From Bryum argenteum (lineage: Eukaryota > Streptophyta > Bryopsida > Bryales > Bryaceae): a stretch of 64,000 nucleotides of DNA. The position numbers were made by a program, and so were the translations under genes. Below are positions 35,970 to 50,029 of the stretch, piece by piece. The DNA is taken from the NCBI GenBank assembly GCA_037043015.1, contig CM073328.1:5877409-5941408 (forward strand). The letters run 5' to 3'. Within the stretch, counting starts at the first letter, position 1. Each line of letters begins with the position of its first letter. The notes below the pieces were generated by a model. That model saw only the letters and a list, made by a program, of their open reading frames with translations. It had not been told where the DNA came from and searched no databases.

Positions 35970-37819
35970 ATGGCGATCTCCGATGTGAGGTAACTATAAT
36001 CTTCCTCACCTCCTATATTGAATTCGATTAGTATTGCGGAAACTAAGGGAATAACCTCTTTTGCTTCTTTTTCACTTTTAGGTTAAGAGAGGCGTACTTT
36101 GTTAGTAGAACACATCAACTTGAAAATACTCTTTTACATTATGAAAAAGTTGGCCTCTAACTTAGTAGATTTTTCAAATGCTTGATTTGCAGGTCTTCGT
36201 TAAGGACAATGTTGGTCAACACCATAATTGGTTATCTTGCGACGATGCTCGGGGTAACAATGGAAAGTAGTGACAATGAAATTGACGTTGTCGCTAACCC
36301 CATAGGTGTACGGCCAACACACTCGGAAAATTCCACAACAGTTACAATTGAGAATTGCAGGTACGTTCCGTCGATGACAATTATTTTAAACAAACAGTAC
36401 TTACTTTGTTAAATAATTACTAAAAGATGACACTTTGTGCGATTTCCTTTTGGAGAGCAAACTTGTAGTAGTAATTCTTCTAGGTGTATATAGGGTACAG
36501 TTTTGTATATATTTACTATTTCTTTTTCAATTTTGTATATATGTACTATTTCTTTTTCATGCATTGAACGTAGGAACATCATTTTAAACAAGTTGTGAGC
36601 AGTCCTCCATGTTTCCCACTTTGTAATGTAATACATTGAGGTTGTAGAATTTAAGGGGAATGGCGGTGCACGATAAATGATAAATTATAAGATTTCTATG
36701 TACTATATTGACCTTAAATCATCTTTCAAGACTCACCCTCTATGTGAGTCTAGTCATAATCCTTTTCTTATGACTTGCAATTGACACCATATATATTAAA
36801 CTACTTTTTTACAGGTTTTTCTATGAAGATGAGGATGCATCAGAAGCGAATCCTTTTATAGCAGGAGGTTGTCATTGCATCAGTGACCAGAGCTACGGGC
36901 ACAAATCATGTTTGATACGGTGGTTTCGAATGAGGCTCGGGCGCTCACTTGAAAACACTTGTGAGGTGTGCAAGTAAGTTCTTCCATCCATTTCTCCATA
37001 TGGAATTTTCAAATAACCATGTAAGATAAGTTTTTGTTCTAAGCTGTTGATACCGTAAACTTTTGTGTAAGCTTTTGCAGGGGGCTTCTTGGAAGGACTT
37101 TACAATCATTGCTTCTTGAGAAACATATTCAAGATTTGCCTCTAGGAAACAAGATGCCATCGGGGTTAATCCTCCTTCAAGTTCCAATTGAAGATCTTGA
37201 TCGTCTCCAAGTTCCATTTGACACTCCACCCTTCGACTCGCTTGATGATGACACACAAGAGGCCATTAAAGAGATATTGGACTCGCAATACAAGAAACAC
37301 AAAGCTCAAGTCAAAGCTCGTGGTGAAGCCGTTGTGGAGATGGTAAGTAGGGCTGATTATCATCTTCATGTTAGCCAAGTGCGACGTGCATGCGAGTTGT
37401 TGGAGGAGTATATTGAGATGGTGGTTGTTGAACAATCACATCCTCCTTACGAATATGCATTTTTTCCTCGCAATGGAGATCCTCCCAATATCAAGATAGT
37501 TGAGTATACCCAGAGAGAAGATGTTCTACGCATTCCAGCAACATCAAGTGTAGAAGGTGCCGTGAATGCACTTTCTCAAGAGCTTGTTCTCAACGTTTTT
37601 TATGTTCTCTTTTACATGTTGGGGAGTGAACAACTTATACTCCTTCCTCGTTCGATGATTGTGGACGGTGTTTATACTGACAGAGTTGGAGGATCTTCTC
37701 TTCTTGCACCTTTGGGTGGAGTTGAGGGTGGAAGTTCTAGGCGACAGACTACCTATGGCATTTACCGAATGTTTTCTCTAGCATTGTGGCCTAGTGTTTG
37801 GAGGGGATCACGTGTTTAG
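35970..37819 (+). CDS. RING-CH family gene 1; second zinc ligand replaced by Phe
   Basis: Exons: 35970-35989, 36193-36360, 36815-36973, 37081-37819; all GT-AG, giving 361 aa with no stop. RING-CH (C4HC3) domains are E3 ubiquitin ligase domains of MARCH-type proteins. Here the domain spans residues 62-115. It keeps C62, GCHC, YGHKSC and CEVC, but where copy 2 has CRIC this copy reads CRFF, so one metal ligand is missing and activity is doubtful. The C-terminal ~245 residues (LLQVPIEDLDRLQVP, YAFFPRNGDPPNIK, LILLPRSMIVDGVY) are conserved among the three copies and not recognised. No membrane helices are obvious, unlike many MARCH proteins. Confidence 0.82.
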
Positions 37820-38633
37820 TCGTTACTATGGAGTATGCAAGAGGGCAAGATGCAACAACTTAGTTGTGCAATCTGAGTAGAATAAGGGTTGTTTCTTTGA
37901 TAACAAGCCACGACCTTTGCAATAAATGAGAATCATGTCAACATCTACATGATCTTCTTTTTGGAGTTATGAGATTTTGAGTTGTTGAAATCATCTTGTA
38001 AGTAATGAATGAGCTGTTTTTCATTGATTGTATTTTTCTCTTTTTATTTTTGGAATTTAGTTTAAATGATGGATCATTGTTAAGTTATGTTTTTGTGTAC
38101 TGCTACGTAATTTTCCAGTTTTGGTATTCCTTGGAGGTTTATCCCTTCACAAGTTTATCAATTTACATGCTGATATTTGGTTTACTTTAACGATGGCATC
38201 ACTAAGCATAGAGTTTTGAAACATTGGAGGTTTAGGCAACAAAGAACCAATGTAGTATCCGTTGTTGTGGTTCATGAACAAAGTTCTCTTATCAAGTTTT
38301 ATGGATTGTGAACCACAATGTTGCAGAGATTTGTGGTGCATGGTGATATTGATAAACTTTATGTGAATTCTTGCAATAAATTATTGTACTATCATTTAAA
38401 GTGTATCATTTCTAATTGTTCCATTATGCATTTTCCGTGGGATTGGTTGGGGAACCAATATGAGGTTCTAATTGCCGCCTTGTTACAAGAGTTGCTTATT
38501 ATTTGTCAACTTTGTATCCACACCAATGCTCAATGTTTGATATACATTCGCAAGAGAGTTGGGACAAAAGTTCTGTTGAAATAGCCTTCATTCATTTGAA
38601 TAAATTGGAGAGAATTTTAAGGTGCCATCATTG

Positions 38634-38944
38634 TTGTTACTACTTGCGTGTATCCTTTTCACGAGTTGCAAGGTGTTGCTAAATTGATTATGAAGGATTG
38701 TCTTCTTAGCAATATTCCAAGCAATGATGCCATATTGTTTAATATCTTATTTCAAACAATAATATATCCTTGAATACACAATATAATCTATATGAAGGTA
38801 AGAATGCATAAGTTTAATTTTGGCATATTAATCTAAATAGGGCATAGAGCTCATATGTGGTCCCAACTTTGAGGATTTGGAGTTAAAAGAATTAGAGTTT
38901 TTAATGTGTTCCTAGGATAATGGTTGTACTTATCTAAACAAAGT
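38634..38944. other. AT-rich 3' flank, nothing recognised
   Basis: Short AT-rich sequence between the duplicated segment and the 372-bp tandem array; no frames or element ends. Confidence 0.5.
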
Positions 38945-40045
38945 CTCAATCAATAAAAAATGACTTGTTCATTGCAGCTAATCCATTTTCCACAATTTTT
39001 TGCACTTAAAGAGCACATGCATTAGTATGCATGGTTAGTGACATGCTAAAATAATGTTGTTATAAAAGAAGCCACATTATTTTACACTATGTTCAAGCAT
39101 TTGGATTTACAAAATGAATTCACTAATGAGACTAGAATGTTTTATATAACTTTAATACTATGGTTTTTAATTCTAAAGTTAGCTAATTTGATAACATATA
39201 TTTGAATATAATTAGTTAAAACTTAAAAGTGAGTAATGGCCCTTGATTGATAGTGTAAAGGGACCCTAATACACCACTTTGCACAAATGGAGGCAAATCT
39301 CAATCAATATCTCAATCAATCAATATCAATAATGACTTGTTCATTGCAACTTATCCAATTTCTATAACTTTTTGAAGTTTAAAAGCACATGCACTAGTAT
39401 GCATGGTTAGTGATATGCTAAAATAATGTTGTTATAAAAGAAGCCACATTATTTTACACTATGTTCAATCATTTGGATTTACAAAATGAATTCACTAATG
39501 AGACTAGAATGTTTTATATAACTTTAATACTATGGTTTTTAATTCTAAAGTTAGCTAATTCGATAACATATATTTGAATATAATTAGTTAAAACTTAAAA
39601 GTGAGTAATGGCCCTTGATTGATAGTGTAAAGGGACCCTAATATACCACTTTGCACAAATGGAGGCATAGCTCAATCAATATCTCAATCAATCAATATCA
39701 ATAATAACTTGTTCATTGCAACTTATCCAATTTCTATAACTTTTTGAAGTTTAAAAGCATATGCACTAGTATGCATGGTTAGTGATATGCTAAAATAATG
39801 TTGTTATAAAAGAAGCGACATTATTTACACTATGTTCAATCATTTGGATTTACAAAATGTGATTCACTAATCAACCGTAAATGTATTATAACACTTTAAT
39901 ACTTTGGGTTTAAAATCTTAGAATTAGCTAATTCGATAACAAATAGTAGAATAATAGTCAATAATGGGTAATGGCCCTTGGATGATAGTGTAAAGGGACC
40001 CTAAAAATTTTACAAGAATACACCCCTTTGCACAAATGGGGACCT
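38945..40045. repeat. Three tandem units of 372 bp
   Basis: Units start at TGACTTGTTCATTGCA-like sequence at 38961, 39333 and 39705, exactly 372 bp apart. The first two are nearly identical; the third drifts in its second half. Each unit contains AAAGGGACCCTAA near its end. There are no coding frames. Confidence 0.9.
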
Positions 40046-42055
<2,010 letters not shown>

Positions 42056-42313
42056 GTAATCCAATGGTAGCAAGTTGTAAATCCGAAAAAATGCAAAATT
42101 AAATTGGACATTTCATGTGGTATTTCTTCATTCATTTTGCCAATGATGGCTTATGCTCTTCTCATTGAGCAAAATGAAAAATAAGAATAGACTTACGGAC
42201 CTTCGCCATATAAAGGCTTCTTTTTAATACGCTCTTTATCTGACGTGTCGACTTAATGGTGACATGTCAGGATTGATCTGAACTTTGGACTGTCTTGCTG
42301 GCAAGGGAAGAAC

Positions 42314-42798
42314 GCCGCTCACTAAATTCAATCCGGGTTCACCACTTAGGTGCGGCCCCAGTTTTTTGATTCTCCATTTTCGGCCCCTCAAGGTCATTTT
42401 TTTAATTTTCTTTTTTGAAATTTGGGGTCTGCACCCCCATTTTACCCCTGGGGCCTCTTTTTGGAATTTTAAGGCCTTAACCCTTAAAAGTCCCTTGGGG
42501 ATAGTATGTAGGTTGTCGTATAATTAGGATTTGCTACCAACAAGAAACTCTAAACTGGAATTATAATAGCTCACTAGAACTGTATTAATTCAAATGTCAA
42601 CTTCTTTTTTGAACTCAAACCCATTAAAGGTGTGCATTCACTCCAAATACAACCAAAATACACCGTATTCTATTGGTCGCCACGGCACTCTCAAACCTTT
42701 AAGGGTTAAACACAAAAAAATACCGGGTAGCCTTTTATTGGCCTCCCTCCATATTTGGAAATTCCAAGGGGAACATGGATTGGATTTAGTGTCCGGCA
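42314..42798. mobile_element. Inverted-repeat element with 8-bp target duplication (hAT-like), 485 bp
   Basis: GGAAGAAC occurs on both sides (42306-42313 and 42799-42806). The ends GCCGCTCACTAAATTC and ATTTAGTGTCCGGCA are inverted repeats (21 bp, 3 mismatches). The paralogous site near 33350 has a single target copy and no insert. Eight bp suggests hAT; a 9-bp reading with one mismatch (Mutator-like) is possible. A TTAA-family element is nested inside. Confidence 0.78.
42477..42709. mobile_element. TTAA-flanked mini-element nested in the 485-bp element
   Basis: TTAACCCTTAAAAG at the left and CCTTTAAGGGTTAA at the right; the interior matches 18589-18813. Confidence 0.75.
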
Positions 42799-43074
42799 GG
42801 AAGAACAAGCTTTTGCCTTGTGTGGGGGGGGGTCTTTTATTGAATTTATTGCCTCTTCAATGTTCATCCCCACATGCTGGGCCTAATTTGGGGGATGCTA
42901 ATTTGGTGTATTTTCAAATGTAACGAGTAATAGTGTTTCATAATCTAGTGCACATATAACGGACATTTTACATGGGGAGTCAAGCCGTGTATGGGACCGA
43001 AGGACGGCAAAATCCTCTCAATGTGATTGGTCCATTCTTTGAAATGTTTTGCAGTCCTTTGGTCTGATGCACTA

Positions 43075-43289
43075 CACTAAATAGGTAGATTAGTGTTAGA
43101 TTTTTATAAGATTTGAAAATGCTATAAGTTTTTACTTATGTTACAAAAATTACCAGGAGTATTGACTCCAATACTCTGGAAGGATCCACATCTTGACAGA
43201 TGTAGAGGGTAAAAATATTGACCAACAGTAAAAACTTATAACATGTTTATATAAATTAGTGTATCTAACACTAATCTACCTATTTAGTG
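43075..43289. mobile_element. Young inverted-repeat mini-element with TA target duplication (215 bp)
   Basis: Perfect 27-bp terminal inverted repeats begin CACTAAATAGGTAGATTAG. TA flanks both sides. Removing the element plus one TA gives a sequence that aligns without a gap to the empty paralogous site near 33645-33670 (GATGCAC-GA-CTTGACT), which fixes the target duplication as TA (Tc1/mariner-like). Confidence 0.85.
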
Positions 43290-44142
43290 TACTTGACTCT
43301 CCATGTAAAGCGTCCTTAATATAAGAATTTCATATTTCGTTTCCATTATGGGAAGTATTTTTGATTATTAGGCGCGCTTTACATTACAAATGAGAAGCCT
43401 TCCGCTAAACTCCATTTGGACCTAAGTCTATACTTGAGGATCACTACTTAAGAAGGCATGGCCTTGGGGTGTAGTGTGAAGTGAGAGAAAGACGCAAGCT
43501 CCCATGTGGACCTTTTTTCCTGAAATGCTTTTTAAATAGAATAAATGATTCGTGGAGGTTTTTTAGACAAATGGCTCCCTAGATTAATATCTAAGCCCAT
43601 CTCATTGAGATAGGCTTAACTGGGATTGTTGGGGCCCCCATCATTGTGTACTTTTGTTGCCGGGGAGGAAAAAAATGTTGTCCATGTTAACTTTTTCTCT
43701 TCTTGTCCCTTGGACTCAAATTTGCAAGTGTAAAACCCCATTTTTTTGGCTTTTTAATTTCTAAGCCTCCCTTTGGCTCAAAGTATTTTCTCTTAACTTC
43801 TCGCTTCTAGTGTAAAGCGCCCCTTAGGTAGAAATATCAAAGTGACCATAAATGTTTTGTTGTAGTGTGTGGTTGCTATTATGATCCAAAAAAATGCAAA
43901 AGTTTCTTGCCAAGTAGCATGTTGCTTCGGTTCATAATTGTAATTCTCTCAAATGATTAATACATTAATATGTTTCATAAAAAGAATAAAATATAAAGAT
44001 GTGCTAGCACACAATGTGGAAGTTGTTTAGCAATGAATTATCTACCTTTGGTTTACTTTATAATACACTCCACTTGACCCAAGGCCCATTTAAACTTGAG
44101 CCCATATCAAGGCCCATTTTGGTGAATAGAGCACTATGGGTT

Positions 44143-44680
44143 AATCCCTAAAGAGTAAAGATCCTTCAAAGTCAAAATGGGTAGTTGGGATTTTGGGCAA
44201 CCTACTTGAAGGGGCTAAAAATGATATCGCTTAACATTTTTACGTGCTCCCTATACTCCAAAGTGTATGTGGTAAAACTTGCGAAGCCAAATTTCAAATT
44301 TCAAACCTTCATTTAGAAATATTAGTTTTCAAGTTTTAAATAGACAAATTATATTTAGACATTTGATTTATTTATTTTCTAGAAACATATTCAAAACCAA
44401 ACTACTACTCAAGCTCCAAAGTGACTCAAGTCAAAAAATTTACAAATTTTACAAAGGCAACCTCCAAAAACAATCCAAAAAAAAGTTAGGTTTTTTTTTT
44501 TTTTTTTTTTCGTAAAAATTCACAAACTCACAAAGGCACCTACTCACCATTCAAAAAATAAATATAACCGATGTGGTTTTTTGATATCATTGTTTGTAAA
44601 CCTCCTTATAGAAAAAAATTCTGCATGAAGGTCAAATAATCCAACTCATTCTCTAAAATGTTGCGTGGAAATTCTATACA
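44143..44680. mobile_element. TTAA-family element, truncated
   Basis: It starts GGGTTAATCCCTAAAGAG, and its interior aligns to 28982-29919. The right end is missing. Confidence 0.5.
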
Positions 44681-45332
44681 ACATGAGCTATGTGCCATGA
44701 ATAAATAAGGTGTCCACCTATTCCTACATTAATGCTTATCGAGGATGAGTAAGTCCCCAAAATGGACATATGAAGGCACTTAATCATCAAGGGGATGATA
44801 AATTTTTGGGCATGCCTAAGAGCAGGCTAGGCATCTTAATTGATAACCATTCTTAGTGGTAAATCAAATTAAGTATGTTTGAACATTCATTAACTCGTTA
44901 GAATATTTCTAAGTGAAATTGAAGGGTATATATATAAGGGTTTTGGTCCTTGGGTTGACCTTGTGGCTTTGAGCCTTGATGCTTCATACAAACATATTAC
45001 TGCCCTAGCCAAAAGATTCCTTCAAACTTTTCTAGGTAGCTCGTCGAAACGACAAATGACATTTAAGGATTGAGAATTTGGATTTGCGTGTTTTTAACAT
45101 CTTTGGATTTGCGTGTTTTTAACATCTTTGGATTTGCTCATTTAGGAGTTGCTCTCAACCCTTGCTTTTTTTCTTCCGTCTAATCTACTTCTTCTTCTTC
45201 AAAACTTCGTAGAGGGAACACCTATTCTTTGCGGAGCCGATTTTATTTCACGATTTGAGAAGAAGGTGCAACACCTGCTTCCATTTGGAAGAATTGAGTT
45301 GTTTTGGCGTTGTAGTAAGCGGAGATATCACC

Positions 45333-47202
45333 ATGGCGATCTTCGATGTCAGGTAATTATAATCTTCTCCACCTCCTCTGTTGAATTCGATTAGCACAAA
45401 GGAAACTAAGGGGATTATCTCTCTTGCTTCTTTTTCACTTTTAGGTTTATAGAGGGATACTTTGTTAATAGAACATATTAACTAGGAAAAACTCTTTTAC
45501 ATTATGTGAAATCTGGCCTCTAACTTAGTAGGTTACTCAAATGCTTCATTTGCAGGTCTTCGATGAAGACAATTATGGTCAATATGATAATTGCCTATCT
45601 TGCGAAGGTGTCCGCAGTAACAACGGAAAGTAGAGACGATGCAGTTGAAGATGTCCCGAACCCCATACGTGAGGAAGTTGAAGATGTCGCAAACCCCATA
45701 TGTGCGGGGCCGACACACTTGCAAAGAGCTCTTACAATTGCAAATTGCAGGTAAGTTACGTTGAGGACAATTATTTTAACCATAGGATAGTTTGTTAAAT
45801 ACTAAAGATGGAAAAGTTGTGCTTTTTACTTATTACCTGGTTCGACCAAGGGTCTCATGGAGAGCAAACTTGTAGTAGTAACTCTCTTAGGTGTACATGC
45901 GGTATAATTTTGTATGTTTTTACTATTTCAGTTTCATGTGTTGAAAGTAGAATATCATTTTACACAAGCTCTAAGGACTCCTCAATTTTTCCCACATTGC
46001 AATGTAATACATTGCGGTTGTGGAAGTTAAGGTGAAAAGCGATACACAGTAAATTGTAAATTGTAAATTATAAGATTTCTATGTACTATATTGATCTAAA
46101 ATCATCTTTCAATACTCACCCTTAAAGTGACTTCAGTCATAAACCCTATTCTTATAAATTGCAATTTTTACCATATATGTTGGACCACATTTTTACAGGA
46201 TTTGCTTCGGAGATGAGGATGCATCAGAAGTGGATCCTTTTATTGCAGTAGGATGTCGTTGCATGGGTGACATGAGCTATGGGCACAAATCATGTTTGAT
46301 ACAATGGTTTCGAAGGAGGCTCGTGCGCTTACTTGAAAATACTTGCGAGGTGTGCAAGTAAGTTCTCACATCCATTTCTCTAAATGAAACTTTCAATAAC
46401 AAATAATGTAAACTCTCAAATAATCATGTAACATAGGTTTTTGGACTTTGTGGATAACATAAACTTTTGTGTATGTTCTTGCAGGGGGCTCCTCGGTAGG
46501 ACTTTACAATCAACTCTTCTTCAAAGACACATTCAAGATTTGCCTGTGGAGGGAAGCATGCCATCGGAGTTGATCCTCCTTCAAGTTCCAATTGAAGATC
46601 TTGATCGCCTCCAAGTTCCAATTGACACTCCACCATTCGACGCGCTCGATGATGACACACAAGAGGCCATTGAAGAGATATTGAACTCGCAGTACAAGAA
46701 ACACAAAGCTCAAATCAAAGCTCGTGGTGAAGCCGTTGTAGAGATGGTAAGTAGGGCTGATTATCGTCTTGAAGTTAGCCAAGTGCGACGAGGATGCGAG
46801 TTGTTGGACGAGTATATTGAGATGGTGGTTGTTGAACAACCAAAACCTTTTGATCAATATGCATTTTTCCCTCGCAATGGAGATCCTCCCAATATCAAAA
46901 TAGTTCAGTATACAGAGAGCGAAGATGTTCTACAAGTTCCAGCAGCATCAAGTGTAGAAGGTGCCGTGAATGCACTTTCTGAAGAGCTTGTTCTCAACGT
47001 TTTCAATGTGCTTGTTTACATGTCGGGGACTGAACAACTTATACTCCTTCCTCGTTCGATGATTGTGGACGCCATTTATATCGACGGAGCCGCAAGAGAA
47101 GGATCTTCTTCTCTTGCACCTTTGGATGGAGTTGAGGGTGGGATTTCCAGGCGTCAGATTACCTATGGCATTTATCGAATGTTTCCCCTAGCATTGTTGT
47201 GA
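45333..47202 (+). CDS. RING-CH (C4HC3) zinc-finger gene 2, intact, 363 aa
   Basis: Exons: 45333-45352 (20 nt, MAIFDVR), 45556-45750, 46199-46357, 46485-47202. All borders are GT-AG and the total is an exact multiple of three. The zinc ligands are complete: C71-R-I-C74, then 16 residues, GCRC, 7 residues, H-x2-C (GHKSC), 16 residues, CEVC at 121-124. These spacings fit RING-CH and not a PHD finger. RING-CH proteins recruit E2 enzymes to ubiquitylate targets. The C-terminal ~238 residues (LILLQVPIEDLDRLQV, YAFFPRNGDPPNIK, LILLPRSMIVDAIY) form an unrecognised conserved domain without clear membrane helices. The start is supported by conservation of the 20-nt first exon in all three copies. Confidence 0.88.
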
Positions 47203-48090
47203 CTATGTGGTTAGAAAGGATCACCTATTTAGTGTGACTTTGTGGTTGGGAAGGATCACCTACTTAGTGCTTATTATGTAGTTTGCAACATGAAGATGCA
47301 AGAGCTTAGTTGTGCAAGAGTAGAATTAAGGTTGTTTTTTGAATCACAAGTCATGATTTTTGCAATAAATGGGAAACATGTCAACATCAACATGATTGAT
47401 CTTCCTTTTGGAGTTATCAAATTTGCAGTTGTTAAAATCATCTTGTAAACGGTGAAAGAGACGTTTTTCATTGATTGTATATTTCTCGTTTCATTTATGG
47501 GATTTAATCTAAATGATGGATCATTCCTAAGTATGGTTTTTGCATATTTCCCCGTGTTTTTGCAATTTTGGTCTTCTTTGCAGGTGTATGACTTCACAAG
47601 TTCATCGATTCCCAAGCTTATATTTGGTTTATTTTGAGGATGGTGTCATGGAGCATAGAGCTTTAAAACATTGGAGGTTTAGGCAGTAAAGAATCTGAAC
47701 GTAGAATTTCTTGTTGTGTTTTATGAATGGGGTTCTCTCATTGTGTTTTATGGATTGTGAATCACAATGTTCAAGAGATTTGTGGTACATGGTATCGATG
47801 AACTTTATGTGAAACTCTTGCAATAAATTATTGTACTTTTGTCTGAAGTGCTTCAATTTAGATCGTCACAAATTTTTCATAAGGCATTTTTTGTGGAATT
47901 GGTTGGGCAACCAATATGAGGTTCTAAGTGCTGCCTTGCTACAAGATTTTACTTGTTATTTGTGAGCTTCATACGTGGCTTATGCTTAGTGTTTGATATA
48001 CATTTGCAAGAGAGTTGAGACAAAAGTTTTATTGAATTAGCCTTTATTTGTTTGAGTACATTGGGGTGCATTTTAGGGTGCCACCATTTT

Positions 48091-48512
48091 AAGGTGCCAC
48101 GATGTGCATCCTATCTTCTTTGACTACCCTTCCTCTCACTAACATGGCGGCCTTGCGGCCCTCGTGGCTAGTTTTCGATAGCTTTAGTTAGGTGTATTAA
48201 TGATGTAAAGGTAATGATACTTACATAAAGATTAATACTTACAATGTGAAAATATTGTATTACTTTTACTCAAAATTATGGTTTGTACCAAATGACATCT
48301 CACATCTATTACATTTACAACTGTTTAAATAATAGAAGTAATTTTTATGAAGTTACAAATTCTCAACTCAATGCTTATGATTTTCTTGAAACCATGAGTT
48401 CTTCACTCCATTTTTTTAATCAAGGAACACTTAAATTTAAACAATGAGTTTATAAGGCTTTGGGGTGACTCAAAAAAACTTTAGCACTACAAGATAAGAC
48501 ACAAGTATTTTA
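48091..48512. other. Intergenic, nothing recognised
   Basis: AT-rich sequence with no frames or element ends, apart from a short GC-richer piece near 48140-48180. Confidence 0.5.
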
Positions 48513-48614
48513 CTCCCTATGTCCTATTATAATTGTCCAATAGGTTCTCTCAAATCTATTTTGTAATATAGATTCGAGTGAACCTACTAGACAATTATAA
48601 TGGGACGAAGAGAG
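48513..48614. mobile_element. Stowaway-type MITE (102 bp), TA target duplication
   Basis: The left end CTCCCTATGTCCTATTATAA and right end GGGACGAAGAGAG are inverted repeats of the Stowaway type (CTCCCTCCGTCC-like), flanked by TA at 48511-48512 and 48615-48616. It folds into one long hairpin. Confidence 0.9.
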
Positions 48615-49433
48615 TAACAAACAATTTATAGAATATTTTCGTATTTCTTAAAGGAGGATATTTTAGAAAATTGGGTACCTGTGTGCATTTGTAATCATTT
48701 GAGGCTTTCTTAATACAAGAATATTATTGACATGTCATCATGTACTTGGTGTAAGACTACATCGATAGGAATCCAAGTTATATCCTTCAGTTGATGTATG
48801 AATGATGTGGTCCCCATATTAAATTGCAACTAGATATTGTCCTAAATAAAAAATCTAAGGTTCATCTTCATGGTGCTTATAACTCTCCATCTTAATTTAG
48901 GCAAGGATTATCAAACTAATTCACCTTTATAAATAACCAAGAAATGTTTCTCATATAATTGATATTCTTTTATTACCTCCATAAAAAGTCTCACTAAAAT
49001 GCAAAGTAACAATCCATATACTTCAAAGTAAACCCATTCAATAAAGTCAAGGTTACTATAAAATTCATGGCGCCCCATGTTGGTGAAGTCCAAATGCTCT
49101 ATCATCTCCGTAGCATATTCTATGGTTGATTCACCACAAAAGCAATAAGATGAGAGAGTAGAAAGCGAGGAAGCTTGATCCCTTTCAAGCACCCAACACT
49201 ACTCAAAAACATGGTATTTATAATGGATTAATATATGACAACATCAGAATTTATGATTAGAAGATGAGTACAGGGTGTAGAAGATGAGTACAAGATGACA
49301 TGCGACGGTCCCAGAGGAGCCCGATGTCATTCGTCATTCATATTATGTCGTTCATGTAAAACCTCGAAAAATGAAAGGCGTTAAAGACCTATTGCATTCA
49401 CAACTTATTGTCCATTTAGCTTCTCTACCAAAA
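48615..49433. other. Intergenic with one unrecognised minus-strand frame
   Basis: The frame at 48911-49192 (GRHEFYSNLDFIEWVYFEVY, then a hydrophobic run) has no recognised domain. Codon texture is AT-biased. No gene is claimed. Confidence 0.4.
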
Positions 49434-49727
49434 CACTAATAGAAATTGGCAAAAAAGTGACGGCCGTAATGACTTGACCGAAATGACACATAGTGTCAAT
49501 TTTAATTGTGCTTCTAATAACGTCAAAATAAATAATTATTCCTTAATTTTTTTACTTACCAGTCTATTAGAGTGTGGTATGCTTATTACAACCAAAAAAA
49601 ATCTAAGAAAAAGTGACAAATATCATAATTTATTTTGATGTTATTAGAAGCACAATTAAAACTGACACTTTGTGTCATTCCGGTCAAGTCATTACGGCTG
49701 TCACTTTTTTGCCATTTTCTACTAGTG
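49434..49727. mobile_element. CACTA-type mini-element (294 bp), 3-bp target duplication AAA
   Basis: The ends are CACTAATAGAAA and TTTCTACTAGTG, with AAA on both sides. Inverted similarity extends over about 95 bp per side (AGTGACGGCCGTAATGACTT and its complement), so nearly the whole element is a hairpin. Confidence 0.88.
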
Positions 49728-50029
49728 AAACAAGAGTCGTTCAGTAATCTTATGCTCAAGGCATTGTTGGTATTTTGTTCTCCCTATCCGGCGTGAATTA
49801 TGGGTCAATCTACCTATCTCCTAAGTTAGCTTATTTGGGAGATCCGATGTGGCTTGTATGTTTTGTTCTTTATTCACTTTTCAAATTTTAGTGATGTAAA
49901 TAATGGAGAGTCATATTGTAGTCACATGATATCAACAACTTCAATTCCTTCATTGTTAGAATCCGACGTGGATCCTCTATTTTCTAATTTTTTTATGCTA
50001 AATATTATTTCTAGCACATACTATGGTTT
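49728..50029. other. AT-rich intergenic, nothing recognised
   Basis: No gene or element end seen between the CACTA mini-element and the left arm of the inverted duplication. Confidence 0.5.

Larger units (their letters stand above)
33253..38633 (+). repeat. Segmental duplication, left copy, containing RING-CH gene 1
   Basis: Sequence from about 33253 (TATCTGACGTGTCGACT) to about 38633 (AAGGTGCCA) matches 42217-48090 along its length, including promoter region, exons, introns and 3' flank. It lacks the two mini-elements inserted in the other copy and so serves as the empty-site reference for them. Confidence 0.85.
42217..48090 (+). repeat. Segmental duplication, right copy, containing RING-CH gene 2
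   Basis: Direct-orientation copy of 33253-38633, about 9.0-9.5 kb downstream. It is longer because of inserted mini-elements (42314-42798 and 43075-43289) and shorter where interior sequence near 44100-44700 was lost. Confidence 0.85.

Noticed and set aside
37340-37375. GAGATG|GTAAGT inside the last RING-CH exon looks like a splice donor
   Set aside because: The only nearby acceptor would give an intron of about 32 nt, too short for plants, and the reading frame through it is conserved in copies 1 and 2.
48911-49192. Minus-strand frame as a gene
   Set aside because: No domain, no supported splice or promoter context, and AT-driven composition.
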